A stretch of DNA of 10,211 nucleotides from the NCBI GenBank assembly GCA_019314425.1, contig JAFCZI010000100.1, positions 1 to 10,211 on the forward strand, in the 5' to 3' direction. Made by a program: the position numbers and the translations under genes. Shown here one piece after another: positions 1 to 7,720 of the stretch; positions within the stretch are counted from its first letter, which is position 1; the number at the start of each line of letters is the position of its first letter. The notes beneath the pieces were generated by a model. That model was not told where the DNA came from. It saw nothing but the letters and a program-made list of their open reading frames with translations, and searched no databases. Source of the stretch: Deltaproteobacteria bacterium. GTDB lineage: Bacteria; Desulfobacterota; DSM-4660; Desulfatiglandales; Desulfatiglandaceae.

Positions 1-690
1 CAGGGCAGCCTGTGAAAATCTGATCTTCTGCTTCAGGTACAGGTCGGCGCCCTCACGTCTGAACAGGGGGTGGGGTGTCTCCTTGATCCAGACATAAAGA
101 TCCCCCGGGGGGCCGCCATTAGGTCCCGGCTGCCCTTTCCCCTGCAATCGCAGTTTTTGTCCGCCCTTTATGCCGGCGGGTACTTTTACGGAGACCTGTT
201 CCTGGCGGCCGTTGATCTGGTATGTGATGGTTTTACTGGTGGGCTGGGTGAGTTCTTCCAGGGTCATGGGGAGTTCATAAATGAGATTCTGGCCTTTTAT
301 CCTTCGTTCCCGGTTTTGAAACCCGTCGAATCCCCGTGAACCGCAACCGCCTCCAAACATGCGGCTGCCCCCTCCCTGGCCCCTGCCGCCTCTCCCAAAA
401 CCGAATTCCCTAAAAACGCTGCTCATATCAAAGTCCCTGAAAATATCTTCCTGGGAAAACCGATTCTGAAACCCCTCAGCGCCGAACATATCGTATTGTT
501 TCTTTTTTTCAGGATTACGCAATACGGCATACGCTTCATTGAGATCTTTGAATTTCGCTTCAGCGGATTTATCCCCTTCGTTATGATCCGGATGATATTT
601 CAGCGCCAGTTTACGATACGATTTCTTGATTTCTTCAGGGGAAGCTGATTTGTTAACCCCAAGAATTCTATAATAATCTTTTCCGGCCAT
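1..690 (-). CDS. DnaJ-like co-chaperone (CbpA type, no zinc finger), 3' end outside window
   Basis: J-domain co-chaperone that would stimulate the ATPase of a DnaK-type Hsp70 in the cytoplasm. The 230 visible residues start [12 protein letters not shown]. The J domain covers about residues 4-70 and contains the essential HPD at 33-35. A Gly/Phe-rich linker follows at about 92-122. The C-terminal substrate-binding domain begins near 133 ([12 protein letters not shown]) and continues past the window edge. The linker passes straight into this domain with no CXXCXGXG zinc-finger repeats, so this is the CbpA/class B type rather than canonical DnaJ. Such proteins are usually about 300 residues, so roughly 70-90 are missing. 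The start is the only ATG giving a proper J-domain N terminus; no clear Shine-Dalgarno sequence precedes it. It lies 67 nt downstream of the EI24-type gene on the same strand and may be co-transcribed with it. Family call is secure; the exact paralogue is not. Confidence 0.9.
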   Translation of the reverse strand, partial: MAGKDYYRILGVNKSASPEEIKKSYRKLALKYHPDHNEGDKSAEAKFKDLNEAYAVLRNPEKKKQYDMFGAEGFQNRFSQEDIFRDFDMSSVFREFGFGRGGRGQGGGSRMFGGGCGSRGFDGFQNRERRIKGQNLIYELPMTLEELTQPTSKTITYQINGRQEQVSVKVPAGIKGGQKLRLQGKGQPGPNGGPPGDLYVWIKETPHPLFRREGADLYLKQKIRFSQAAL

Positions 691-757
691 GGCTTTAGGG
701 TGTTAGTTGTGAAAAAAAGTGTTTTTGCGTTACATCCCAGAAAACTAATCACAAGGT

Positions 758-1501
758 TCAGGAAGTCAAGGTATTCGGCGGCAGGGAGCCCGTATCTTTC
801 TCCAGGTGATAAAGTGTGGCGCCCACGGGTGCGAATGAAAGGAGCAACAAATTCAACCCGGGGATGAGGAACAGAATGCCGAACCCCAGGTGAAAGGGGA
901 GGGTTCCGAGCAGAAAACGGAACCGGGTGGCGAAAGGGTCCATCCGTCTGGCGGGTATCAGGTCCGTATTGTCCCATGCGAGGAATATGGCGGCAATGCC
1001 TGAGGAGAGAATCGCGATAAAAGGCCCCAGCGGCGTAAGCCAGCCTAACAGCAGCAGGAGAAGGGCCAGCAGTACAGGAATTGTGGTCCTGGGGATTTCC
1101 TGCTTAACAAGATAGACGAAGAGCCGAAATATGGAAATATTTTCCGATGCCTCAATCCGGTCTGTGACCAATCGTTCAGTGATACGGGACATGTGGTCCA
1201 TAATCAGGACGCTGAAAAAGATCTGGGAGACAAGATAAGCAAATATGGCCGATAAGCCGAAGAGCGCAAGGGAGAGTATCCAGGATACCACAACCCACAG
1301 CCAGAGAATCCAGTGGCTGGTGGGCTTTGTCCAGATGATTTCAAGCATTTCCCGGTGATAGGCGAAAATCAGGCCAGCGGCGACCATGGTCAGCAATACC
1401 ACCACCATAAACCTCAATAAGCCCCAGAGGAGGAGTCGCGGGGTCTTGATCCCCAGAAAAAAGCCTCGAAGATTATAACCCATGCCTTTTATAAAACCCA
1501 T
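758..1501 (-). CDS. EI24-domain (CysZ-like) integral membrane protein
   Basis: A 247-residue hydrophobic protein of the EI24/CysZ superfamily. Hydrophobic stretches lie at about residues 23-48, 64-100, 140-176 and 197-222, two of them long enough to be hairpins. The family-typical central segment with small residues (GWLTPLGPFIAILSSG, about 153-168) and the PGLNLLLLSFAPVGATL segment near 214-230 are present. Members of this family include the sulfate permease CysZ, which would be attractive in a sulfate reducer, but nothing here proves the substrate, so transport of sulfate is only a possibility. The ATG follows the stop codon of the HD-domain gene with no gap (TAA then ATG), and an AAGGA Shine-Dalgarno lies inside the end of that gene, so translation is probably coupled. 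Function is otherwise unknown. Confidence 0.75.
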   Translation of the reverse strand: MGFIKGMGYNLRGFFLGIKTPRLLLWGLLRFMVVVLLTMVAAGLIFAYHREMLEIIWTKPTSHWILWLWVVVSWILSLALFGLSAIFAYLVSQIFFSVLIMDHMSRITERLVTDRIEASENISIFRLFVYLVKQEIPRTTIPVLLALLLLLLGWLTPLGPFIAILSSGIAAIFLAWDNTDLIPARRMDPFATRFRFLLGTLPFHLGFGILFLIPGLNLLLLSFAPVGATLYHLEKDTGSLPPNTLTS

Positions 1502-2095
1502 TTATTTTTTCCTTGGTTTGGATTCAGAGCCATTGACCCACCAGTCCGCATCATTGTCAAACCACCAGGCATCACTTTTTGAAGCCATGATTTCATGACC
1601 CATGGCTTTCCCGCTGTCGGTACACAACCGCTTCAGCGCGTATACCAGCCATTCTTTCGCATTGGGGTTGCCTGAATCCAGTTGTACTTTCAATTCAAGA
1701 ATCAAATCAAGCTGATCTGCGTCCTTTGCGATTCTGGCTTCCAGGGTATTTACGGCATTGAACTCATCGGTCAGAGCCACAATATCGTCACCAAAGGGCA
1801 GGCCCCGGGTCTGATCCTGAATCGCCTTTTCTTCATTGACGGTCACATATTTTTTATTGACATAATTGTGATCCCCCGTCCGGGCTTCAGGCAGGTCATG
1901 GAACAGGCACATACGGACTGTTTTATCCATGTCCGCCCCATTTTCCATGGTGGCGAGGACATAACCCAGGATGGTCGTTCTGAAAGAATGGTCGGCTACT
2001 GATTCTGAACCTGAACCCAGGAACTGATAACCGGTTCGGGGTGTCTTTTTCAGCATGCCTGCTTCATAAAGGAATTCTACGGTGCGTTTTAACAT
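1502..2095 (-). CDS. HD-domain phosphohydrolase, YfbR/HDDC2 type
   Basis: A 197-residue metal-dependent HD-domain protein, probably a 5'-deoxynucleotidase-like enzyme acting on nucleoside monophosphates; the activity is inferred from the family. Numbering from the chosen start, the metal-binding set is visible: His36 in SVADHSFRT, His66-Asp67 in CLFHDLPEARTGD, and Asp127 in AKDADQLD. The open frame extends upstream to a TTG at 2182, but the family begins with the pattern MLKRTVEFLYEAGMLKKTPR, which puts the start at 2095. The good promoter found at 2184-2212 would also start RNA downstream of that TTG. No strong ribosome binding site is seen before 2095. The C-terminal tail is rich in Trp, Asp and Lys and less conserved. 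It is first in a cluster with the EI24-type gene and the DnaJ-like gene and is divergent from def. Confidence 0.82.
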   Translation of the reverse strand: MLKRTVEFLYEAGMLKKTPRTGYQFLGSGSESVADHSFRTTILGYVLATMENGADMDKTVRMCLFHDLPEARTGDHNYVNKKYVTVNEEKAIQDQTRGLPFGDDIVALTDEFNAVNTLEARIAKDADQLDLILELKVQLDSGNPNAKEWLVYALKRLCTDSGKAMGHEIMASKSDAWWFDNDADWWVNGSESKPRKK

Positions 2096-2146
2096 GGTAA
2101 TTTTGAAATAACTCGCTGTTGGTATTGTCGCCGGTCCAAAGCTTGC

Positions 2147-2175
2147 TTGATTTATGCCGGCACAGTGTTTAGTAT
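2147..2175 (+). promoter_or_regulatory. Candidate promoter for the def-fmt operon
   Basis: TTGATT at 2147-2152, a 17-nt spacer, and TAGTAT at 2170-2175, each matching the sigma-70 consensus at 4 of 6 positions. Transcription would start near 2182, about 95 nt upstream of def. It is weaker than the opposing minus-strand promoter, and the two would fire towards and across each other. Confidence 0.3.
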
Positions 2176-2183
2176 GGGTCAAT

Positions 2184-2212
2184 TTTATAGATCAGCAGAA
2201 CACCAAAATCAA
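2184..2212 (-). promoter_or_regulatory. Candidate sigma-70 promoter for the HD-EI24-dnaJ cluster
   Basis: Read on the minus strand, TTGATT (2212-2207) is followed after exactly 17 nt by TATAAA (2189-2184). This matches the consensus at 4 of 6 and 5 of 6 positions. Transcription would begin near 2177, leaving an untranslated leader of about 80 nt before the ATG at 2095. It is the best promoter-like sequence in the divergent gap; no experimental support. Confidence 0.5.
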
Positions 2213-2275
2213 TCCCTAAATGAAGAAAGCCCTGACAACGTAATGGAACACGCAATGGAACGCGAAATACCTGAC

Positions 2276-2776
2276 ATGAAAATATATACCTATCCGGACG
2301 CGGTGCTTAAAACAACTGCGGAACCCATAAAAAATATCGATGAGGACCTTCAGAAGATTATTGATCAAATGTTTAAAACCATGTATTTGGCGCCGGGCAT
2401 CGGACTGGCGGCCAACCAGGTGGGTATCCTTAGAAGGGTCATTGTCTTTGACGGTTCGCCGGGGGAAGAAGAACCCTTCCCCCATGTATTGATAAATCCC
2501 GAGATTGTTGCCGGCGAAGGCTCAATCAAGTGGGATGAAGCTTGCCTGAGCGTGCCCGATTATACCGCAGATGTCGTTCGTAAGTCGCGGGTTCAGGTTA
2601 AAGGTCTCGACCGGCACGGAAACCCACTGGACCTGGAAGCGGAAGACCTGTTGGCCGTATGCCTGCAACACGAAATCGATCATCTTGACGGTATCCTCTT
2701 CGTTGACCGGATCAGCAGCCTGAAACGAGCCCTTTACAAGAAGAAACTCAAGAAAAAGAATAAAGGGGACCATTGA
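2276..2776 (+). CDS. def: Peptide deformylase
   Basis: Removes the formyl group from the initiator methionine of nascent proteins, as an Fe/Zn metalloenzyme at the ribosome exit. With the start used here it has 166 residues, normal for the family. All three motifs are present: GIGLAANQ at 41-48, EACLS at 88-92, and HEIDH at 132-136. Cys90, His132 and His136 bind the metal and Glu133 is the catalytic residue. Motif 2 normally reads EGCLS, so Ala89 replaces the usual glycine. The C terminus is a lysine-rich helix, common in this family. The start is uncertain: MKIYTYPD at 2276 fits the family, but a GGAA better placed for an ATG at 2255 (seven residues longer) makes that a real alternative. Earlier in-frame TTG/ATG codons give non-conserved extensions. 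The stop TGA directly abuts the fmt ATG, so the two are translationally linked. Confidence 0.95.
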   Translation: MKIYTYPDAVLKTTAEPIKNIDEDLQKIIDQMFKTMYLAPGIGLAANQVGILRRVIVFDGSPGEEEPFPHVLINPEIVAGEGSIKWDEACLSVPDYTADVVRKSRVQVKGLDRHGNPLDLEAEDLLAVCLQHEIDHLDGILFVDRISSLKRALYKKKLKKKNKGDH

Positions 2777-3754
2777 ATGACGCAACATAATCCGAGCCTT
2801 TTGCCGGCCCGGCCCGGGATCATATTCATGGGTACCCCTGATTTTGCATTGCCTTCTCTGGAAGCATTGATTGCGCATGATCATCATGTGCAGGCGGTGG
2901 TGACCCAGCCGGACAGGCCCAGGGGTAGAAGCGGAAAACCTATTTCATCCCCTGTTAAACAGCTAGCAAAACGTTTCGGGATAGAGGTTCTTCAGCCGGA
3001 AAGGGCATCGGATGAATCGTTTTGTCAGCTCATCGACGCGATTTCGCCCGATCTTCTGGTGGTGATTGCCTTTGGCCAAGTTTTGACAGCGAAACTTCTG
3101 GATATTCCGTCATGGGGGGGATTGAATGTTCATGCATCCCTGCTGCCGAAATATCGGGGCGCCGCCCCCATTCAGCGGGCCGTTATGGATGATGAGCGTG
3201 AGACCGGCCTCACGGCTATGCGCATGGACCCGGGATTGGATACCGGCCCCATCCTGCGCCAGGAAAAAACACCCATCGGTGCCCATGAAACAGCCGGTGA
3301 GCTCCACGATCGGCTCGCGGAGATGGCCGCAACATTTCTGCTTAAAACCCTTCAGCGCCTGTCTGAAGACGGCATTCACGAAACGCCCCAGGACGATACC
3401 CATGCCACCTATGCCGCAAAAATTGACCGTAACACCGGCCTCATTTTGTGGGATCGCCCGGCAGATCATATTTCAGCACTGATTCGAGGCCTTGATCCCT
3501 GGCCGGGGGCCTATACCACCGTGAATGGCAAAACGCTGAAACTGTTTTCGTCCCAAGTGGTGACCACCGGTGATGCCGGTACGGTCCCGGGAAGGATCAA
3601 AGGGCATTGCCGGGAAGGATTACTGGTGGAAACAGGTGACGGGGTGATTCTGCTGGAGGCGTTGCAGCTTGCCGGTAAGAAACGACTGAGGGCATTGGAT
3701 TTTCTGCGGGGGTTTCCCCTCCAGCCCGGAACCCTTCTTGGACAGAAGACATGA
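2777..3754 (+). CDS. fmt: Methionyl-tRNA formyltransferase
   Basis: Transfers a formyl group from 10-formyltetrahydrofolate to Met-tRNA(fMet), making the initiator tRNA for translation; it is the functional counterpart of deformylase just upstream. The 325 residues are typical in length. The N-terminal Rossmann-like domain starts at IIFMGTPDFALPSLEAL (15-31). The formyltransferase signature NVHASLLPKYRGAAPIQRA spans 117-135, with catalytic Asn117, His119 and Asp155 (in GLDTGP). The tRNA-binding C-terminal domain covers about 220-315 and includes the conserved RGLDPWPGAYT segment. A short N-terminal extension of about 12 residues precedes the first strand. A GGGG-type Shine-Dalgarno lies in the last codons of def. 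Its last codons overlap the next gene in an ATGA arrangement. Confidence 0.97.
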   Translation: MTQHNPSLLPARPGIIFMGTPDFALPSLEALIAHDHHVQAVVTQPDRPRGRSGKPISSPVKQLAKRFGIEVLQPERASDESFCQLIDAISPDLLVVIAFGQVLTAKLLDIPSWGGLNVHASLLPKYRGAAPIQRAVMDDERETGLTAMRMDPGLDTGPILRQEKTPIGAHETAGELHDRLAEMAATFLLKTLQRLSEDGIHETPQDDTHATYAAKIDRNTGLILWDRPADHISALIRGLDPWPGAYTTVNGKTLKLFSSQVVTTGDAGTVPGRIKGHCREGLLVETGDGVILLEALQLAGKKRLRALDFLRGFPLQPGTLLGQKT

Positions 3755-4584
3755 AAGATCCCAAAATCACCTTTAAGGACCGTGAGACGGCCGAAGAATC
3801 GCTTCAACCGGAGCGGATCGAGTTGGACACGTTTACCAGGCCTCGAAAGCGCGTCTTCATTTTCCTCCTTCTGGTCACCAGCCTGCTCCTTCTGGGACTC
3901 GCTTTTCTCTTATGGTGGGTGCCTTTTGTGGGCCTCGCCAATATCCATGAATGGGTGCCGGTGCTTCTGGCGGTTCTCCTGAGCGGCATCGTACTGGTAA
4001 GCCTTGGCGCTGTCCTGACGCTCGTCTTTACCATTGTCAGGGGGAAAAATCTTTTTTTCAACCGTCGTATCCGGGGAGTGGTGATTCGGGTGGTGTTCCC
4101 CCTGCTGGTGGGTGTGGGCAGGTGTTTCGGCATCAAAAAATCGGAAATTCGGAGGTCTTTTGTGGCCATTAATAATCAATTGGTCATGGCCGAGGCCCAA
4201 AAAGTTAACCCCGAAAAAATGCTGATCCTTCTGCCTCATTGTCTGCAGAATCATGATTGTGACGTAAGGATCACCGGGGATGTGCAGAATTGCAAATCAT
4301 GCGGCAAATGCAAAATCAAGAACCTGGCGGCCCTCTCCGAAAAGTACCATGTGCATGTGGCGGTCGCCACCGGTGGCACCCTGGCCCGAAAGATTGTCGT
4401 TGATAAACGTCCTAAGATCATCATTGCGGTGGCGTGCGAACGGGATCTCACCAGCGGTATTCAGGATGCTTATCCTATTCCCGTTTTCGGTATTTTTAAT
4501 CGCAGACCCTTCGGCCCCTGTTACGACACGGATGTTGATATCGATCTGGTGGAAAAAGGGCTAAAAACCTTTTTAATCAACTAA
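3751..4584 (+). CDS. DUF116 family membrane-anchored cysteine-rich protein
   Basis: A 277-residue protein of the uncharacterised DUF116 family. The N terminus is charged, then two transmembrane segments lie at about residues 34-57 and 68-96. The soluble C-terminal domain, probably cytoplasmic, carries Cys164 (LLPHCLQ), Cys170 (HDCDV), then Cys181, Cys184 and Cys187 in NCKSCGKCK, and later Cys229 (AVACERDL) and Cys257 (FGPCYDTD). The CXXCXXC spacing suggests a metal or iron-sulfur site, but no function has been established to my knowledge. The segment VHVAVATGGTLARKIV followed by KIIIAVACERDL looks like alternating strands and helices of a small alpha/beta fold. The start overlaps fmt by four bases (ATGA) and the stop is six bases before rsmB, so it is embedded in a translation and ribosome-maturation operon. 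Confidence 0.88.
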   Translation: MKDPKITFKDRETAEESLQPERIELDTFTRPRKRVFIFLLLVTSLLLLGLAFLLWWVPFVGLANIHEWVPVLLAVLLSGIVLVSLGAVLTLVFTIVRGKNLFFNRRIRGVVIRVVFPLLVGVGRCFGIKKSEIRRSFVAINNQLVMAEAQKVNPEKMLILLPHCLQNHDCDVRITGDVQNCKSCGKCKIKNLAALSEKYHVHVAVATGGTLARKIVVDKRPKIIIAVACERDLTSGIQDAYPIPVFGIFNRRPFGPCYDTDVDIDLVEKGLKTFLIN

Positions 4585-4590
4585 CCCCTG

Positions 4591-5940
4591 ATGTCCAGAA
4601 ACCTTGCCTTAAAATCCCTCAGCAACGCCGCCGGTACACCCGGCCAGGCGGAACGACGTCTGGAAATTCTTTTTTCACAATCCCCGGGGCTGAGCGAACG
4701 GGATCGGGCTTTTGCGGTTCATCTGGTTCAAGGGGTCCTGAGATGGCAAATCAGGCTTGACTGGATCCTGAAACAGCATGTTCGGTTTCCGTTTAGAAAG
4801 ATTGATCCGCAGGTGCTGAACGTCCTTCGCCTCGCCCTGTTTCAGATCTTGTTTCTGGATCGCGTTCCGGAGTCCGCCGCCGTCAACGAAGCGGTCAAGC
4901 AGGTCCGAAAGATGGGTCGGAAGCATGTGGTGAAATTTGTCAATGGCATCCTGAGACAGATCTGCCGGGAAAAAGAGCATCTGCCATATCCCCATCCTGA
5001 AAAAGAGCGAGATCTTTATGCATCGGTCCATTATGCCTACCCCCTGTGGCTGGTAAAAAAATGGACCCGGGAGTTGGGCAGGGATATGGCCCTGCAATTG
5101 CTGAGGGCCGGGAACGAAATTCCGAAACTCATCATCAGGACCAACACGTTGCGAATCACCCGTCAGATTCTGTTGAATCGCCTTGCGGAAGAGGGCATTG
5201 AGGGCCGGGCGGTTTCTTTTGCTCCCGAGGGCATTGAACTGGTCAATTTCAAGGGGTCCGTTTCCCGGCTGAAGGCCTTTAAGGAAGGTCTTTTTCAGGT
5301 GCAGGGTGAGGCGGCTCAGGTCTGCGCTCATCTTCTGTCACCCAGTAAAGAAGACCTGATAGCGGACATGTGCGCCGGTCTGGGGGGTAAAAGCACCCAT
5401 CTGGCTGAACTGATGGGGGATCGTGGTCGAATCCTGGCGTTGGACACCAGCCTCACCCGCTTGAGGGGTTTAAGGCAGAACACGGAAAGACTGGGTATTG
5501 GAAGTATCTTTCCCCTGGCTGTCGATGTCACGGCATCGGTCTCTTTTTTGAGATGTGCCATCCCTAAAATCATGGTGGACGGGCCTTGTTCCGGTTTGGG
5601 CGTCATTTCAAAGCATCCCGACACGAAACTCACCAAAAAAGAGGATGACATCAAACGCCTGGCAATGATACAAAAATCAATCTTGTCCCGATCCTGTCAG
5701 GTGCTCGCCCAAAATGGTGAAATGCTGTATGTGACCTGTACCCTCTCGAAAGAGGAAAATGAAGGGGTGGTGGAGAGTGTATTGCGAGAAAACCATGGCG
5801 TTGTCCTTCAGGACTTGCAGTCGCGTATCCCCTCCTGGGGCGTTGACCTGGTGGATGATCATGGCTTTCTCAAAACCTATCCCCATATTCACGGCATGGA
5901 AGGGTTTTTTGCGGCACTTTTCAGAAAAAAAATATCTTAA
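4591..5940 (+). CDS. rsmB: 16S rRNA (cytosine-967-C5)-methyltransferase RsmB
   Basis: Makes m5C967 in 16S rRNA using S-adenosylmethionine. The 449 residues are a normal length. The N-terminal NusB-like RNA-binding domain covers about 1-135 (LSERDRAFAVHLVQGVLRW; VNEAVKQVRKMGRKHVVKFVNGILR). The methyltransferase domain follows. The SAM-binding motif is ADMCAGLGGKSTHLAEL (258-274), a variant of the usual DxCAAPGGK. Motif IV is DGPCSGLGVISKHPDTK with Cys333, and motif VI is VTCTLSKEENEGVV with Cys383, the expected nucleophile. In the SAM loop Gly263 and Leu264 replace the usual Ala-Pro; the rest of the motif is intact, so I expect an active enzyme. It starts at an ATG six bases after the DUF116 stop, with no strong Shine-Dalgarno, which points to translational coupling. 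rpe follows 12 bases downstream. Confidence 0.95.
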   Translation: MSRNLALKSLSNAAGTPGQAERRLEILFSQSPGLSERDRAFAVHLVQGVLRWQIRLDWILKQHVRFPFRKIDPQVLNVLRLALFQILFLDRVPESAAVNEAVKQVRKMGRKHVVKFVNGILRQICREKEHLPYPHPEKERDLYASVHYAYPLWLVKKWTRELGRDMALQLLRAGNEIPKLIIRTNTLRITRQILLNRLAEEGIEGRAVSFAPEGIELVNFKGSVSRLKAFKEGLFQVQGEAAQVCAHLLSPSKEDLIADMCAGLGGKSTHLAELMGDRGRILALDTSLTRLRGLRQNTERLGIGSIFPLAVDVTASVSFLRCAIPKIMVDGPCSGLGVISKHPDTKLTKKEDDIKRLAMIQKSILSRSCQVLAQNGEMLYVTCTLSKEENEGVVESVLRENHGVVLQDLQSRIPSWGVDLVDDHGFLKTYPHIHGMEGFFAALFRKKIS

Positions 5941-5952
5941 ACGAGGAAAAAA

Positions 5953-6609
5953 ATGAAAAAAATATCCCCTTCGATCCTGTCCGCCGACTTCACTCGCCTG
6001 GGTGAAGAGATTACGTCCGTTGTGAACGCGGGGGCGGATTATATCCACATTGATGTCATGGATGGCCACTTTGTCCCCAACATCACCATCGGACCTTTGG
6101 TGGTTAAAGCGACGAGACCCGTTACGGACATCCCCTTCGACGTCCATCTGATGATTTCCCAACCGGATCTTTTTATTGATGACTTTGTGAAAGCCGGCGC
6201 CGACATTATCAGTGTCCACGCGGAAAGCACCGTCCATCTTCACCGAACCGTAACTTATATCAAAAGCTGCGGCGCCAAAGCGGCTGTGGCCTTGAATCCT
6301 GCCACCCCCGTCAGTGTACTGGATCATGTGCTCTCCCAATTGGATATGGTTTTGATTATGAGCGTTAACCCCGGTTTTGAAGCACAGAAATTTATTCCCG
6401 AAGTGATTCCAAAGATCAAAGCATTAAGGGAAAAAATTGATAAATTGGGGCTTAATATCGAAATCGAAGTGGATGGCGGCATCAACCATGAAACCATTCA
6501 AAGTGTCTCTTCAGCGGGCGCTGATGTTTTTGTAGCCGGTTCGGCCATTTATCACAGCAAAGATTATGCGGAGACGATTCAGGAATTAAGGCGGAACATG
6601 AAAAAATGA
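5953..6609 (+). CDS. rpe: Ribulose-phosphate 3-epimerase
   Basis: Interconverts D-ribulose 5-phosphate and D-xylulose 5-phosphate in the pentose phosphate pathway; this also links to the sedoheptulose pool from which LPS heptose is made. A complete 218-residue TIM barrel begins [13 protein letters not shown]. The metal and catalytic residues are visible: His32 and Asp34 in [13 protein letters not shown], His65 in PFDVHLMI, and Asp174 in EVDGGIN. The phosphate-binding segments SVNPGF and VAGSAIY are intact. A good GAGGA ribosome binding site precedes the ATG. It sits 12 bases after rsmB, consistent with one operon. An 88-base gap follows before rfaE1. Confidence 0.97.
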   Translation: MKKISPSILSADFTRLGEEITSVVNAGADYIHIDVMDGHFVPNITIGPLVVKATRPVTDIPFDVHLMISQPDLFIDDFVKAGADIISVHAESTVHLHRTVTYIKSCGAKAAVALNPATPVSVLDHVLSQLDMVLIMSVNPGFEAQKFIPEVIPKIKALREKIDKLGLNIEIEVDGGINHETIQSVSSAGADVFVAGSAIYHSKDYAETIQELRRNMKK

Positions 6610-6664
6610 TATCGGTTTACAACCCAAAGCGTGAGATGTATAAACCCATGCCATAGCCCGATAT
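6609..6664. other. Possible hairpin in the rpe-rfaE1 gap
   Basis: Two alternative complementary pairs overlap here: ATATCGG (6609-6615) with CCGATAT (6658-6664), and GGTTTA (6614-6619) with TAAACC (6641-6646). The two 5' arms share two Gs, so they compete unless the shorter stem is trimmed. There is no T-run afterwards, so it is not a classical intrinsic terminator. It may separate or tune expression of rfaE1 relative to rpe, or be chance. Confidence 0.25.
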
Positions 6665-6697
6665 TGAAGGTTTTTGAAAGAGACAGGAAAATTCCCC

Positions 6698-7720
6698 ATG
6701 CACATAAGCACACTGAAAAACGATTCCAACGACCGGCTGACCCAGGCCATAGACCGGTTTCCCAAGGCACGAATTGCTGTTTTGGGCGACATTATCATGG
6801 ATGAATTTATCTGGGGAGATGTTTCCCGGATTTCTCCGGAGGCGCCCGTGCCGGTTCTGGACGTTGAGCGGGAAACAAGACTTCTGGGAGGCGCCGCCAA
6901 TGTGGTGTGCAATATGGGCGCACTCGGGGCTGACGCGATCCTGTGCGGGGTTGTGGGCGATGACCCCATGGGACGGGAAATTGTCGCTGAGCTCACGCGT
7001 ATGGGGTTGAGATCCGATGGCCTGGCCATGGAAAAGGGGCGTCCCACCAGCATCAAAACCAGGGTTGTGGCCCAGAACCAGCAAATTGTCCGGTATGATC
7101 GGGAGAGCCGGGCCAATATTCGCGGTGAAAGTGTTCAGAAGATGCTGGATTTTGCAACCGCGACATTTACCGAAATCGATGCCCTGGTGATTTCCGATTA
7201 TGGAAAAGGGATGATTTCCGGACCCCTCATGAAAGGCCTCCGGTCCCTGATTGAAACAAACAATCCGGAAATGATTGTAACCGTGGACCCCAAAACCGGA
7301 AACTTTGAACATTACACCGGGGTGGATGTCATTACCCCCAATCATCACGAAGCCGGGCAATTCTGCGGCTTTAAAATCGTTGATAAAGTAACCCTCGATA
7401 AAGCCGGCTGTAAAATGCTGGGGGCATTGAACTGTCGGTCCGTTTTGATTACCCAGGGAAAAGACGGCATGACCCTTTTTGAACGTGAAGGGGCTGTTAC
7501 CCACATTCCCACCGTGGCCAAGAAAGTCTTTGATGTGACCGGGGCCGGGGATACGGTTATCAGCGCCATCTCCCTGGGGCTGGCTGTGGGGATGGATTTA
7601 AAGGCGGCGGCTTATGTGGCCAATGTTGCCGCCGGCATTGTGGTCGGTGAGGTGGGCACCTCCGCAGCAACAGCGGAGGTTGTTAAAAAGGCCATTCAAA
7701 TTCAGGGAACTCAATTATGA
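6698..7720 (+). CDS. rfaE1: D-glycero-beta-D-manno-heptose-7-phosphate kinase (RfaE domain I)
   Basis: Phosphorylates heptose 7-phosphate to the 1,7-bisphosphate on the way to ADP-heptose, the precursor of the LPS inner core. The 340 residues form a PfkB/ribokinase fold: GDIIMDEFIWGDVSRISPEA at 30-49, sugar-binding LGGAANVVCNMG near 63-74, DVITPNHHEAGQFCG in the middle, and the ATP/anion-hole signature GAGDT at 282-286 with Asp285 as catalytic base. The length matches only the kinase half of the two-domain E. coli HldE, so the nucleotidyltransferase must be a separate protein, not seen here. The ATG at 6698 has an AGGAAA about eight bases upstream; a longer reading from TTG at 6674 adds eight non-conserved residues and was not chosen. 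The last two bases of its stop codon coincide with the left end of the repeat that follows. Confidence 0.94.
   Translation: MHISTLKNDSNDRLTQAIDRFPKARIAVLGDIIMDEFIWGDVSRISPEAPVPVLDVERETRLLGGAANVVCNMGALGADAILCGVVGDDPMGREIVAELTRMGLRSDGLAMEKGRPTSIKTRVVAQNQQIVRYDRESRANIRGESVQKMLDFATATFTEIDALVISDYGKGMISGPLMKGLRSLIETNNPEMIVTVDPKTGNFEHYTGVDVITPNHHEAGQFCGFKIVDKVTLDKAGCKMLGALNCRSVLITQGKDGMTLFEREGAVTHIPTVAKKVFDVTGAGDTVISAISLGLAVGMDLKAAAYVANVAAGIVVGEVGTSAATAEVVKKAIQIQGTQL

Noticed and set aside
70..339. Plus-strand open frame of 89 codons within the dnaJ-like gene
   Set aside because: It is antisense to a clearly conserved J-domain protein and has no recognisable family features of its own.
600..977. 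Minus-strand open frame of 125 codons spanning the EI24-dnaJ junction
   Set aside because: Overlaps two genes with strong family matches in other frames; Pro/Arg-rich shadow composition.
2096..2182. N-terminal extension of the HD protein to a TTG at 2182
   Set aside because: The added 29 residues do not fit the family, and the likely promoter would start RNA inside this stretch.
2147..2275. N-terminal extension of deformylase from TTG at 2147
   Set aside because: The extra 43 residues lack any deformylase feature and coincide with promoter-like DNA; only the short alternative at 2255 is kept as plausible.
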